Assembly (NCBI GenBank): GCA_963791625.1
Contig: CAWBTA010000006.1
Coordinates: forward strand, 496,001-560,000
Direction: 5' to 3'
DNA from: JANMCE01 sp963791625
Lineage (GTDB): Bacteria; Actinomycetota; Acidimicrobiia; Acidimicrobiales; Ilumatobacteraceae
DNA length: 64,000 bases
Numbering within the stretch: position 1 is the first letter of the stretch; each line of letters opens with the position of its first letter. The position numbers and the translations under genes are program-made. This document shows positions 45,459 to 54,470 of the stretch, piece by piece. The notes under the pieces are model-generated. The model had not been told where the DNA came from and ran no database searches. It saw only the letters and a list, made by a program, of their open reading frames with translations.

Positions 45459-46127
45459 ATGTCCAAACCGGAGGCACCGGGTTGGTCGCGAGAAGATCTC
45501 GCGGCCCGAGCCGCCCATGATATCCCCGACGGTGCCTACGTAAATCTCGGGATCGGCATCCCGATGTTCATCGCTTCGCGTATCCCCGAAGGCCGAGAGG
45601 TGTGGTTTCACACAGAGAACGGTGTTCTTGGTTTAGGTGGTGTGCCCGAGGCCGATGAGATCGACCTCGACATGCAGAACGCGGGCAAGGAGTACGCCAA
45701 GATCGTCGTCGGCGCGGCTGCGTTCGACTCTGCACTGTCGTTTGCTATCGTCCGCGGAGGTCATCTGGACATCGCAGTCCTCGGCGGTATGCAGGTCGCC
45801 TCCACGGGCGATCTCGCGAACTGGTCGGTTCCAGGCCGTAACCCCGGAGTCGGTGGTGCCATGGACCTCGTGACGGGGTCGAAGCAGGTGTGGATCGTGA
45901 TGGAGCACACCGACAGCGCAGGCAGGCCGAAACTGCTTCGCCACTGCACGCTGCCGATGACTGGGACGCGGTGCGTGACACGCGTTTACACGACGTTAGG
46001 GGTGTTTGAACCAACTGGTGCTCACTTCAAATGCATCGATCTTGCCCCCGGTGTCGACCCGGAGTTTGTCAGAGGACGTACGGACGCCGAAGTGGCGTTT
46101 CCAAACGATTCGTACCAGGGCCGCTGA
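45459..46127 (+). CDS. 3-oxoacid CoA-transferase, subunit B
   Basis: The 222-residue product contains NLGIGIP and the catalytic Glu in FHTENGVLGLG (E53), the residue that forms the glutamyl-CoA intermediate, plus FDSALSFAIVRGGHLDIAVLGG. The ATG at 45459 is preceded by GAAAGAAG and gives the normal family N-terminus; a GTG at 45423 overlapping the subunit A stop is possible. It is the last recognised gene of the catabolic island. Confidence 0.88.
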   Translation: MSKPEAPGWSREDLAARAAHDIPDGAYVNLGIGIPMFIASRIPEGREVWFHTENGVLGLGGVPEADEIDLDMQNAGKEYAKIVVGAAAFDSALSFAIVRGGHLDIAVLGGMQVASTGDLANWSVPGRNPGVGGAMDLVTGSKQVWIVMEHTDSAGRPKLLRHCTLPMTGTRCVTRVYTTLGVFEPTGAHFKCIDLAPGVDPEFVRGRTDAEVAFPNDSYQGR

Positions 46128-46370
46128 GGCCCCTGCCCATACGGCTGATTGTCAGGCACGGCATGCATTGCATTCAGACTGGGAGCGGCGCGCTCGCAAC
46201 CGGTTCGCATTTCTTGCCGACCTTGATCGTAATCGCCATGACGAGAACGCCGGGGGCGGTGACTCCGCCTTCGATCGATGAGGACCAGCGAAGGGTCTCG
46301 TTAGCGCTGACCGTTTGGGTTGCGCAGATCGTTAGCCTCGGAAGTGTCGAGCGGCGGTAGCCTCATCGGT
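46128..46370. other. Gap with no recognised gene
   Basis: Nothing here resembles a gene I know. The minus strand has a stop-free reading of roughly 60 codons ending at VGKKCEPVASAPLPV near 46165, but without a start, family or conserved partner. It marks the right edge of the catabolic island. Confidence 0.4.
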
Positions 46371-46757
46371 GTGAGTTCGTTGTCAACAATATCGGTGGCC
46401 GACATCGCCCGGTCGGTACTTGCTGACGATCGCGGGGATGTCTATCGCGCCGTCATCGGTTGGTTGGACGAGATTTCCCACGAGAGCCAAGGCGCATTGT
46501 CGAAAGCAATTGCTGATGAACCCCCCGCGACGGGAGATGAACGTGCCGACGCGCTGCTCGCCGCGGCAGCAGAACACGCTGCCTTTCACGCTGACGTCTG
46601 CGTGCCCGACTGGTTGACGAAGCCAAACCGATTCTTGCGTACGGCCTGGTTCCCGATCGATCTTCCGTCCGGCCGGGTACGTGGGTTGGTCACCTCGCCG
46701 GCATCGTTCGCTCGCCGGGGCATCTTCATTGATCGCTCTGACCTTGACCGAGTGTGA
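46371..46757 (+). CDS. Small protein paired with a minimal nucleotidyltransferase
   Basis: The 128-residue product from the GTG at 46371 is helical and charged, with a C-terminal segment FPIDLPSGRVRGLVTSPASFARRGIFIDRSDLDRV that I have seen, from memory, as a recurring pattern in actinobacterial proteins encoded before small nucleotidyltransferases. No function is established to my knowledge. Its stop overlaps the start of the next gene. The pair has the size and layout of a toxin-antitoxin or similar two-component module, which is inference. Confidence 0.6.
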   Translation: MSSLSTISVADIARSVLADDRGDVYRAVIGWLDEISHESQGALSKAIADEPPATGDERADALLAAAAEHAAFHADVCVPDWLTKPNRFLRTAWFPIDLPSGRVRGLVTSPASFARRGIFIDRSDLDRV

Positions 46758-47296
46758 TGAGTAGCCCCCTCTTTGACCGCGCCGGGATCCTAGAGCTTCT
46801 TACTGCTCTCGCTGAGCGTCTTCGGGCGAGGGGGGTCCGTGCCAATATCTATGTCGTTGGCGGTGCTGCAATCTCGCTGGTGTTCGATGCGCGGCGAGCA
46901 ACACGAGACGTGGACTCGGTTGTTCTCTCGGGTCATGGCCCTCTTATGGACGAGGTACGGGCGCTCGGACGCGAGCGTGGGCTGCCGGGCTCATGGCTGA
47001 ACGAGCAAGCATCGATGTATGTGTCGAAGCTCTCGGATGAGAACAAAGCGGTCGTGTTCGATCATCCCTATCTCATCGTTGCAGCGGCGTCGGCCGAGCA
47101 TCTGCTCGCCATGAAAATGCAAGCCTCTCGGCTGGCTGACGCTGGGGATCTTCGACTGCTTCTCGGGGTACTGGGCATCACCGAGGTCGAGGGCGCCTTG
47201 CAGGTGCACGAAACGGTGTTTCCCGGTGTGACGGTCAGTGATCGAGCACGGCTGCTGTTGGAGGACGTCCTCAACACGGCACCGCCGGCGGGCTGA
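46757..47296 (+). CDS. Minimal nucleotidyltransferase, DUF6036-like
   Basis: The roughly 179-residue product has the nucleotidyltransferase start VVGGAAISL followed by RATRDVDSV; the Gly-Gly pair and the DxD acids fit the catalytic site of the Pol-beta-like fold, as in DUF6036 and AbiEii-like proteins. The C-terminal half (LLAMKMQASRLADAGDL) is also typical. It may transfer a nucleotide to tRNA or protein. ATG at 46757 or GTG at 46754 are both possible starts in the overlap with the partner gene. Confidence 0.7.
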   Translation: MSSPLFDRAGILELLTALAERLRARGVRANIYVVGGAAISLVFDARRATRDVDSVVLSGHGPLMDEVRALGRERGLPGSWLNEQASMYVSKLSDENKAVVFDHPYLIVAAASAEHLLAMKMQASRLADAGDLRLLLGVLGITEVEGALQVHETVFPGVTVSDRARLLLEDVLNTAPPAG

Positions 47297-47370
47297 ATCA
47301 ACCGGGGCGACGAAACGGAGGGCTGGCTGTAAGACTCTTGCGCTGCGCCTCGCGCACCTTGGATCTCACT

Positions 47371-50300
47371 GTGACCACTTCGCCCCCGCCCCTCGACGAA
47401 TTGCGTGAGCAGATCACTGGCGTGATGTGGCGGGATCAACATCGGCTTCAACGCCGGCTCCACGACGTCGGTCGACTCTCGGGTGACAAGCGTGGGAGCA
47501 CCGTAGCGAAGCTCGCCAGCGATGTGGCCACAGCCCAGCAGAAGGTCGCCCATCGAACCTCGCTTCTGCCGACCATCTCGTATCCCGACCTTCCGATTAC
47601 GGCCCGTCGTGAAGAGCTCCTTGAGGTCATCGCCAACAATCAGGTCGTCATCGTGGCGGGGGAGACGGGGTCGGGCAAGAGCACACAGCTGCCGAAGTTG
47701 TGTCTCGAACTTGGAAGGGGCGTGCTTGGCCTCATCGGCCATACGCAACCGAGGAGAGTCGCGGCCCGAGCAGTGGCCGAGCGGGTGGCTGAGGAACTCG
47801 GTTCCGAGATCGGCCAGACCGTTGGCTATGCGGTGCGGTTCACCGACCGGGTTGGTGAGGACTCGCTCGTGAAGGTGATGACCGACGGCATCCTGCTGGC
47901 CGAAACACAGCGAGACCGATGGCTCAGCGCCTACGACACCCTCATCATCGACGAGGCCCACGAGCGCAGCCTCAACATCGACTTTCTGCTCGGCTACCTC
48001 CACCAGCTGCTGCCGAAGCGGCCGGAGCTGAAGGTCATCATCACGTCGGCCACCATCGACACGCAACGCTTCGCCGAGCACTTCAACGCGCCGATCGTGG
48101 AGATCAGCGGCCGCACCTATCCCGTCGAACTGCGCTACCGGCCATTCGGTGTGGAACCCGAAGACGAACGTGATCAGGTGGCCGCGATCTGCGAAGCGGT
48201 GGAGGAACTGTCCTATGAAGGCCAGGGCGACGTGTTGGTGTTCCTCAGCGGCGAGCGTGAGATCCACGACGTGGCCGACGCGCTGCGTAAACAGGACCTG
48301 ACCAACACCGAGATTCTCCCGCTCTACGCTCGGCTGTCGTCGGCCGAGCAGCACCGGGTGTTCCAACCCCACGCGGGGCGGCGCATCGTGCTGTCCACCA
48401 ACGTTGCGGAGACCTCACTTACCGTTCCCGGAGTTCGTTACGTGGTGGACGCAGGCACGGCGCGAATCTCCCGCTACAGCCGACGGTTGAAAGTGCAACG
48501 ACTTCCCATCGAGCCAGTATCGCAGGCGTCGGCCAATCAGCGATCCGGCCGCTGCGGTCGTGTCGCACCCGGCATTGCCATTCGGCTGTACGACGAGAAG
48601 GATTTCCTCGAACGAGAAGAGTTCACCGAGCCCGAGATCCTGCGCACCAACCTGGCGTCGGTCATTCTGCAGATGACGGCGCTCGGTCTGGGTGATGTCG
48701 GAGCCTTCCCGTTTGTCGATCCGCCTGACCCCCGAAGCGTGGCCGACGGCATTGCGTTGTTGGAGGAACTTGGCGCGCTCACGCCGAACGAAGATGACCC
48801 GAAGAAGCGCCTCACCATACTTGGTCGACGCCTGGCAACTTTGCCCGTCGACCCGCGGCTCGGCCGCATGATCCTGGAAGCCGACCGACTTGGTTGCGCT
48901 CGTGAAGTGCTCATTATCGCCGTCGGCGTTGTCGATCCAGGATCCGAGGGAGCGGCCGGCCGACAAGCAGCAGGCCGCCGACGAGATGCACCGCCGGTTC
49001 TCGACCGAAGGGTCGGACTTCGTGTCGTTCGTGCGGCTGTTTGACCACCTCCGTGAGCGCCAGCGGGAACTGACCAACAATCAATTCCGCAAGTTGTGTC
49101 GCACCGAGTTCCTCAACTACCTGCGTATTCGTGAGTGGCAGGACTTGTTCAGCCAGTTGCGCCAGGTGGCGTCCAGCCTGGACATTCGCATGAGTAGCGA
49201 GCCCGCCCACCTCGATCAGGTGCACCAAGCGCTGCTATCCGGACTGCTCTCGCAGATCGGTATGAAGGACACCACCGGGAAAGAGTTCCGCGGCGCGCGG
49301 CAGGCGAAGTTCGCCATCGGTCGAGGTTCGGTGGTGGCGAACAAATCGCCCAAGTGGGTCATGGCCGGAGAATTGGTGGAGACCAATCGGCTGTGGGCCA
49401 GAGTGTGTGCCCCGATCCAACCCGAGTGGGCCGAGCGCCTTGGCGAACACCTGGTCAAGCGCAGCTACGGCGAGCCCGAGTGGAGCGCGGAGCGCGGTAC
49501 CACCATGGTGATCGAACGTGTGTCGCTCTACGGCCTGCCCATCGTGGCCGGGCGCAACGTGCAATACGGACGCATCGACCAGCAGGACGCCCGCTCGATG
49601 TTCATTCACTTCGCGCTGGTCGAGGGCGACTGGGATACCCACCACGATTTCATGGAGAAGAACCGCTCGCTGGTGGCCGAGGTGCGGTCACTGGAGGACC
49701 GCCTTCGTCGTCAGGTCATCCTCATCGACGACAACGCGCTTTACGACTTCTACGACGAGCGCTTGCCGAATGACATCACGTCGTCCCGTGATTTCGATCG
49801 TTGGTGGAAAAAGGAAAAGGGCCGCAAGCCGGATCTGCTCACCCTGACCCGCGAGCACCTGGTGAAGGGCCAGGACGACCACGTCCCGCTTGATGACTTC
49901 CCAACCGAGTGGCAGCAAGACGACCTCATCTTCGGCCTGTCGTACGTGTTCGATCCGGGCGCGGCCAACGACGGCGTCACCGTGCACATCCCGCTCGCCG
50001 TGCTGAACCAGGTGGAACCGGTCGGATTCGAATGGCTTGTGCCGGGCGTGCGTTTGGAGCTGATGACGTCATTGCTGAAGGCCCTGCCGAAGACGTTGCG
50101 GCGCGAACTGGTGCCGCTGTCCGATTTCGCCCAGGCAGCCACTGTCGAGGTGGCCGAGGACGGTCCGCTGCTCCCTGCGCTTGCTGCCCACCTCTCGGCC
50201 AAAGACTGGCGTGACGATCACCGCGAGGGACTTCCAGATGTCGGCCATGGCCGATCACTCCCGAATCACCTTTGCCGTGCACGAGACCGACGGCGCCATC

Positions 50301-51257
50301 GTCGACTTCGACAAGGACCTCAACAAACTCAAGGCCCGCCTGCGCAAACGCACCCGGGCCGCCATCGCCGAGGCAACGCCGGTCGCCGAGCGCACGGGCC
50401 TCAGCGACTGGCCCGGGGGCAAGCTGGAGAAAGTTGTAGATGCAACGACATCGGGTGGCGACGTGCGTGGCTATCCGTCTCTTGTAGCCGAGGCCGATGG
50501 CGTAGCCGTCCGTGTGCTGACCACGCCCGAGGCGCAGGAGCGGGCCATGATCAGTGGAACCCGGCGCCTCCTTGAACTCACGTTGAAATCTCCCACCAAG
50601 ATCGCCGACCGCGCCTACACCAACGAGGTCAAACTGGCACTGGCCTCCTTTGGCTGGGGAACAACCAACAAGCTCACCGACGAATGCGTACGCGGGGCAA
50701 TCGAGGTACTCCTGGCCAAACACGGTGGCCCGGTGTGGAACGAAGAAGACTTTCGTCGGTTGCAAAAAGCGATTCAAGCCGACCTTGACCCCGTGACCGT
50801 CAACGCCGCCAGAACCGCTGGTCAGATAATGGTCGCGGCCGTGGCGGCATCCGCACGCATCGACGGGTTGGTCGGTCCGGTCGTACGGGATGCGCAAGAT
50901 GATGCCCGAAGCCAACTGGCCCGACTCATCCGGCCCGGTTTCGTGGGCCGAGCCGGGACCGAGCGCCTCGTCGACGTGCTGCGGTACGTGCGCGGTATCG
51001 AACATCGGGCCGCCAAGATCCAGTCCGAGCCCGAGAAGGACCGGGTCAAAATGCGCACCGTCCATCGTTTGGAGGAAGCCTTCGATCGACTGCTCGATGC
51101 CATCAAAGATCCTGAACGCCGAAGCCATTTGGCCGAGGTCGGCTGGATGATCGAAGAGTTTCGCATCAGCCTCTTCGCCCAGTCCCTCGGCACCGCCTAC
51201 ACCATCAGCGAAAAGCGCATCATCACCGAGCTGCAGCGGGTCGCCAGCGGCAGTTGA
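47371..51257 (+). pseudogene. hrpA: HrpA-type DEAH RNA helicase, interrupted by two single-base insertions
   Basis: Three frames cover one helicase. The first has Walker A GETGSGKST, DEAH in IIDEAHERS, SAT in ITSATIDT, and the QRSGRCGR motif VI; it fails near 48920. The second carries the HA2/OB and DUF3418-like region to about 50204; the third runs from TGVTITARDF to the stop at 51257. Removing one extra base at each junction gives 3885 bases, 1294 residues, close to the 1300 of E. coli HrpA. With every motif intact, sequence error is at least as likely as real inactivation. The GTG at 47371 is the preferred start. Confidence 0.9.
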
Positions 51258-51260
51258 GCG

Positions 51261-52160
51261 CTACGAAGACGGCGTCAGGCCAAGGGACGCCAGGACCTCA
51301 TTGCGGAGCTGGGTTCGGGGCGGAAGACCGGGCACATGCTCGGGTTGGGTTGGATCTGCGTGCTCGGCAATCGAACCCCAGCGATCGACGGCCAACTCGA
51401 GGAAGTCCGGCTGCGGAATGACCCAGAAGCGCCCATCGCTCACGGCGTCGAACACCTTGTCGGCAACCAACGCAGGCGTGGCCCCTTCGGCGAGGGCTCG
51501 ACGGAGATGGCCGGTAATGACTGCATTGGCGGCATCGGCGTCGGGTCGCTCACCCAGTTCGGCGGGCCAGTTGCGTTCGGCATCGGCAATACCGGTGTTG
51601 ACCCATCCTGGGCACAGCACGCTGACCCCGATCGGCAATCCGGCGGACTTCACGGTGTGGAACAGATCTTCGGTGATGGCGACCACCGCGTGTTTGCTGG
51701 CGTCATAGGACGGTCCGAACCCAGGCATGAGGCCGGCCATCGACGCCGTGTTCACGATGTGCCCGCCACCGAACAGGTGGGGAAGAAAGGCGCGGCAACC
51801 GTGCACCACGCCCCAGAAGTTCACGCCCATCACCCACTCCCAACTGGACAGCGGCCCGAACCACGGATCGGTCTTCGGTGCGACCCCCGCGTTGTTGCAC
51901 ACCACATGCACCGAGCCGAACCGCTCGATCGTCGCCGTCGCGAGCGCCTGCACCTCGTCTTCCTTGCTGACGTCGCACCGCAGGGTCGATACCTCGACGC
52001 CGTGGGCGGCCACGGCAAGAGCGGCGGCATGGAGCGTGTCCTCCTGCACGTCAGCAAGCACCAGATTCATACCGGCCTGGGCAAACCGGTGCGCGAGCGC
52101 CAACCCGATGCCGCTCGCTGCGCCCGTAACGACGGCTACCTGACCCCGCACAACGTCCAT
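51261..52160 (-). CDS. SDR family oxidoreductase
   Basis: The 299-residue product is a classical short-chain dehydrogenase with TGAASGIG for the cofactor, an acidic LADVQ end to the second strand (favouring NAD), NNAGV, a catalytic Ser in NTASMAG and YDASK for the Tyr-Lys pair. A C-terminal extension of about 50 residues follows. It is convergent with hrpA, three bases apart. Substrate unknown. Confidence 0.87.
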   Translation of the reverse strand: MDVVRGQVAVVTGAASGIGLALAHRFAQAGMNLVLADVQEDTLHAAALAVAAHGVEVSTLRCDVSKEDEVQALATATIERFGSVHVVCNNAGVAPKTDPWFGPLSSWEWVMGVNFWGVVHGCRAFLPHLFGGGHIVNTASMAGLMPGFGPSYDASKHAVVAITEDLFHTVKSAGLPIGVSVLCPGWVNTGIADAERNWPAELGERPDADAANAVITGHLRRALAEGATPALVADKVFDAVSDGRFWVIPQPDFLELAVDRWGSIAEHADPTQPEHVPGLPPRTQLRNEVLASLGLTPSS

Positions 52161-52235
52161 ATCCGCTTCCCCTCACTCGGTTGTCCCAACGGTAGACCGG
52201 CGCAGCGCGCGACGTGCACGTGAGGTCGAAGGTTG

Positions 52236-52691
52236 CTAGAACGCGGCCTTGACTGCCGACGAGATGCGCTGCCCGTCGGCCAGGGTGCCGACGCGCTCGC
52301 GAACGGCCTTGATCACGGCGCCCATCGCCTTGCCACCAGCGGCTCCCGCCGCAGCCGCCTTGGCGACCTCGTCGGCGACCACGGCCGCAAGAGCGGCGTC
52401 GCTCATGGCGGCCGGAAGGTAGCTCTGGATGACGACAAGTTCGGCCCGCTCCTTGGCGGCTGACTCGGTGCGGCCGGCCTGCTCGAACAGGTCGGCCGCC
52501 TCGACCCGCTTCTTCGCTTCGCTACGCAGCACATCCATCACCTGGTCATCGGTGAGGGTGACAGCCGCATCGCCGGACACCTCGGCATACTGGATGGCCG
52601 CACCCACCATGCGCAGGGTGGAGAGGGTGAGCTGGTCCCGGCTACGCATCGCCTCGGTCTGGTCGTGCTTGATCTTCTCTTTGAGCGACAT
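52236..52691 (-). CDS. yqeY: GatB/YqeY domain protein
   Basis: I start at the ATG at 52691 (MSLKEKIKHDQTEAMRSRD); the longer frame adds 14 residues in the leader. The 151-residue product matches the stand-alone YqeY family, related to the C-terminal tRNA-binding domain of GatB, with LSTLRMVGAAIQYAEV and GKAMGAVIKAVRERVG. It is thought to act on or near tRNA; its exact role is not established. Confidence 0.9.
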   Translation of the reverse strand: MSLKEKIKHDQTEAMRSRDQLTLSTLRMVGAAIQYAEVSGDAAVTLTDDQVMDVLRSEAKKRVEAADLFEQAGRTESAAKERAELVVIQSYLPAAMSDAALAAVVADEVAKAAAAGAAGGKAMGAVIKAVRERVGTLADGQRISSAVKAAF

Positions 52692-52737
52692 AGCTCCATC
52701 ATGACCCACGCGACCGAGCGGGTGTCGTACCAAATCT

Positions 52738-53226
52738 CTACGGCGCCGCGATGGCGGCTGCCTGGCCGGCGGTAAGCGTCAAGAGATCCTGAGGGGAGAG
52801 TTCGATTTCGAGTCCGCGTTTTCCGGCGCTCACGTGCACCGTTGGATACGTCAGCGCCGAGGCGTCAACAAACACGGGCAGACGCTTTTTCTGGCCCAGC
52901 GGGCTGATGCCGCCCACGACGTAGCCGGTCGCCCTCTCGGCGTCGGGAACCTTGGCCATCGCCGCCTTTCGGCCTCCGGCTGCGGCCGCCAACGCTTTCA
53001 GATCGAGAGTGCCAGCCACCGGTACCACGGCAACGACAAGCTTGCCGTCCACGTCGGCTACCAGCGTCTTGAAGACCTGCTCGGCCGCCAGCCCGAGCGC
53101 GTTGGCTGCCTCGTGTCCGTAGGAATCGGATCGAGGGTCGTGGTGATATTCGTGCACCGTGAATGCGACACCGGACTTGGCTGCCAGCACCAACGCGGGC
53201 GTGCCGAGCCTGGGTGCGTTACTCAC
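52738..53226 (-). CDS. ybaK: YbaK/EbsC-type aminoacyl-tRNA deacylase
   Basis: The 162-residue product belongs to the YbaK family, which clears Cys-tRNA(Pro) and similar mischarged tRNAs. The catalytic Lys lies in FKTLVADVDG near residue 53 and the GGISPLGQKKRLP loop is present. The GTG start overlaps the stop of the upstream MFS gene, and YqeY follows, so the two tRNA-related genes are neighbours. Confidence 0.9.
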   Translation of the reverse strand: MSNAPRLGTPALVLAAKSGVAFTVHEYHHDPRSDSYGHEAANALGLAAEQVFKTLVADVDGKLVVAVVPVAGTLDLKALAAAAGGRKAAMAKVPDAERATGYVVGGISPLGQKKRLPVFVDASALTYPTVHVSAGKRGLEIELSPQDLLTLTAGQAAAIAAP

Positions 53227-54419
53227 GACCGACGGGCCGATCGGTCGAACGCGAGCACGACGCCCCCGTTTACGACGACACCCGCGAGCACCATGGCCGG
53301 CATGGCAATTGGCCCTTGACGCTGGATCAATTCACCGATGAGGCCGGGGAGAAAGATGCTGCCGATGCTGGACCCGACGAGAAAGGTGGAGGTGACCGAA
53401 CTGGTGCTGGGAATGACCGGTTCGGCCATCGAGAGCATCGATGGAAACATCGAGGCTGTGCCGAATCCGAACAGAATGGTGCCACCCCACATGGCTGCCG
53501 CGTTGCGTCCACCGACCAGCATGACCAGCAGCCCGGCCACGCACAACGCCACATCGACGGCCATCATCTGCCGCGCGCTGGCTCGACTGGCCAGGGGAAT
53601 GGCAAGCAGGCGACCAAGACTGAAGGCGACCAGGAACGCAGTGCCAAGGAGCGCGGCGCGAGTCAGTCGGTCCAGTCCCCGAGCGGCGCCGTACTCGAAG
53701 ATCCAACTCTGAAAGCCCAACTCCACCCATGCGTACGTAACGAACCAGAGCATGGCGAGCAGGAGCAGCCGCCCTTTTCCTTTCGGGAAACCCCGGTCCT
53801 CGACCGCATGTGGATTGGGCGGACTGGGGCGAAGGAAAACGGTGACGGCGAGTACGCCAAGCGCACCAGCCACGAGCAGGTAACCGCCGCGCAGACTTCC
53901 GCTCCAGGCCAGCGACCGACTGACGATGATCGGACCGAGAATGGCGCCGACGCCGAACGCCAGGTGGAGCGCGTTCATGACGGCGCCCCCTTTGTGCGTC
54001 CAGAGCACGACGGTGTTGCCGGTGACGTCCACCATGGCACCGCCGAAACCAACCACGGTCTGCAAGACGATCAAGGCAGTGAGACTATGAACGGTGGTAA
54101 GCGCAACCAGGGCGATCGCCACCAAGAGCAGTCCGCCGCCGAGCATCCGATGCGCATGAAAGTGTTCGAGCAGGCGACCGCAACTCACCGAACCAAGCAG
54201 ATATCCAATCGATCCGGCAGAAATCAGAATGCCAATCTGCCCGAGCGAGACACCGGCACCGGCCCGGAATGTCTCCAACGACGGTCCGAGGAGAAGAACC
54301 GAGCACCCCAGAGCGATAAATGAACCCAAATGAAGACGGGTTGATCCGTCTCGAAAACTGCTTGCCACGTAAGGATGCCGATCATGATTTGCCCAGAACG
54401 TCGAGGGCGAAGTGTTCAT
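53223..54419 (-). CDS. MFS transporter
   Basis: The 398-residue product has about twelve membrane segments, with GRLLEHFHAHRML in the 2-3 loop and a repeat of the half motif as GRLLAIPLASRASARQ. Its overall character is that of fucose/sugar-type or drug-type MFS carriers with a large N-terminal polar stretch of about 30 residues. Substrate unknown. It overlaps ybaK by four bases and faces the GGDEF-EAL gene. Confidence 0.82.
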   Translation of the reverse strand: MNTSPSTFWANHDRHPYVASSFRDGSTRLHLGSFIALGCSVLLLGPSLETFRAGAGVSLGQIGILISAGSIGYLLGSVSCGRLLEHFHAHRMLGGGLLLVAIALVALTTVHSLTALIVLQTVVGFGGAMVDVTGNTVVLWTHKGGAVMNALHLAFGVGAILGPIIVSRSLAWSGSLRGGYLLVAGALGVLAVTVFLRPSPPNPHAVEDRGFPKGKGRLLLLAMLWFVTYAWVELGFQSWIFEYGAARGLDRLTRAALLGTAFLVAFSLGRLLAIPLASRASARQMMAVDVALCVAGLLVMLVGGRNAAAMWGGTILFGFGTASMFPSMLSMAEPVIPSTSSVTSTFLVGSSIGSIFLPGLIGELIQRQGPIAMPAMVLAGVVVNGGVVLAFDRSARRS

Positions 54420-54470
54420 TTATCTTAAAAGAATCGCGGGATACTGCAGCCATCCTCAGACCTGCCGAAG

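Noticed and set aside
30374..46127. Mobile island flanked by integrase, tRNA or attachment repeats
   Set aside because: I found no integrase, transposase, tRNA gene or flanking direct repeat, so horizontal mobility cannot be supported from this window.
53163..54323. 386-codon plus-strand open frame opposite the MFS gene
   Set aside because: Composition is Gln/Glu/His/Arg-rich without family motifs, and the opposite strand has a clear twelve-helix transporter.
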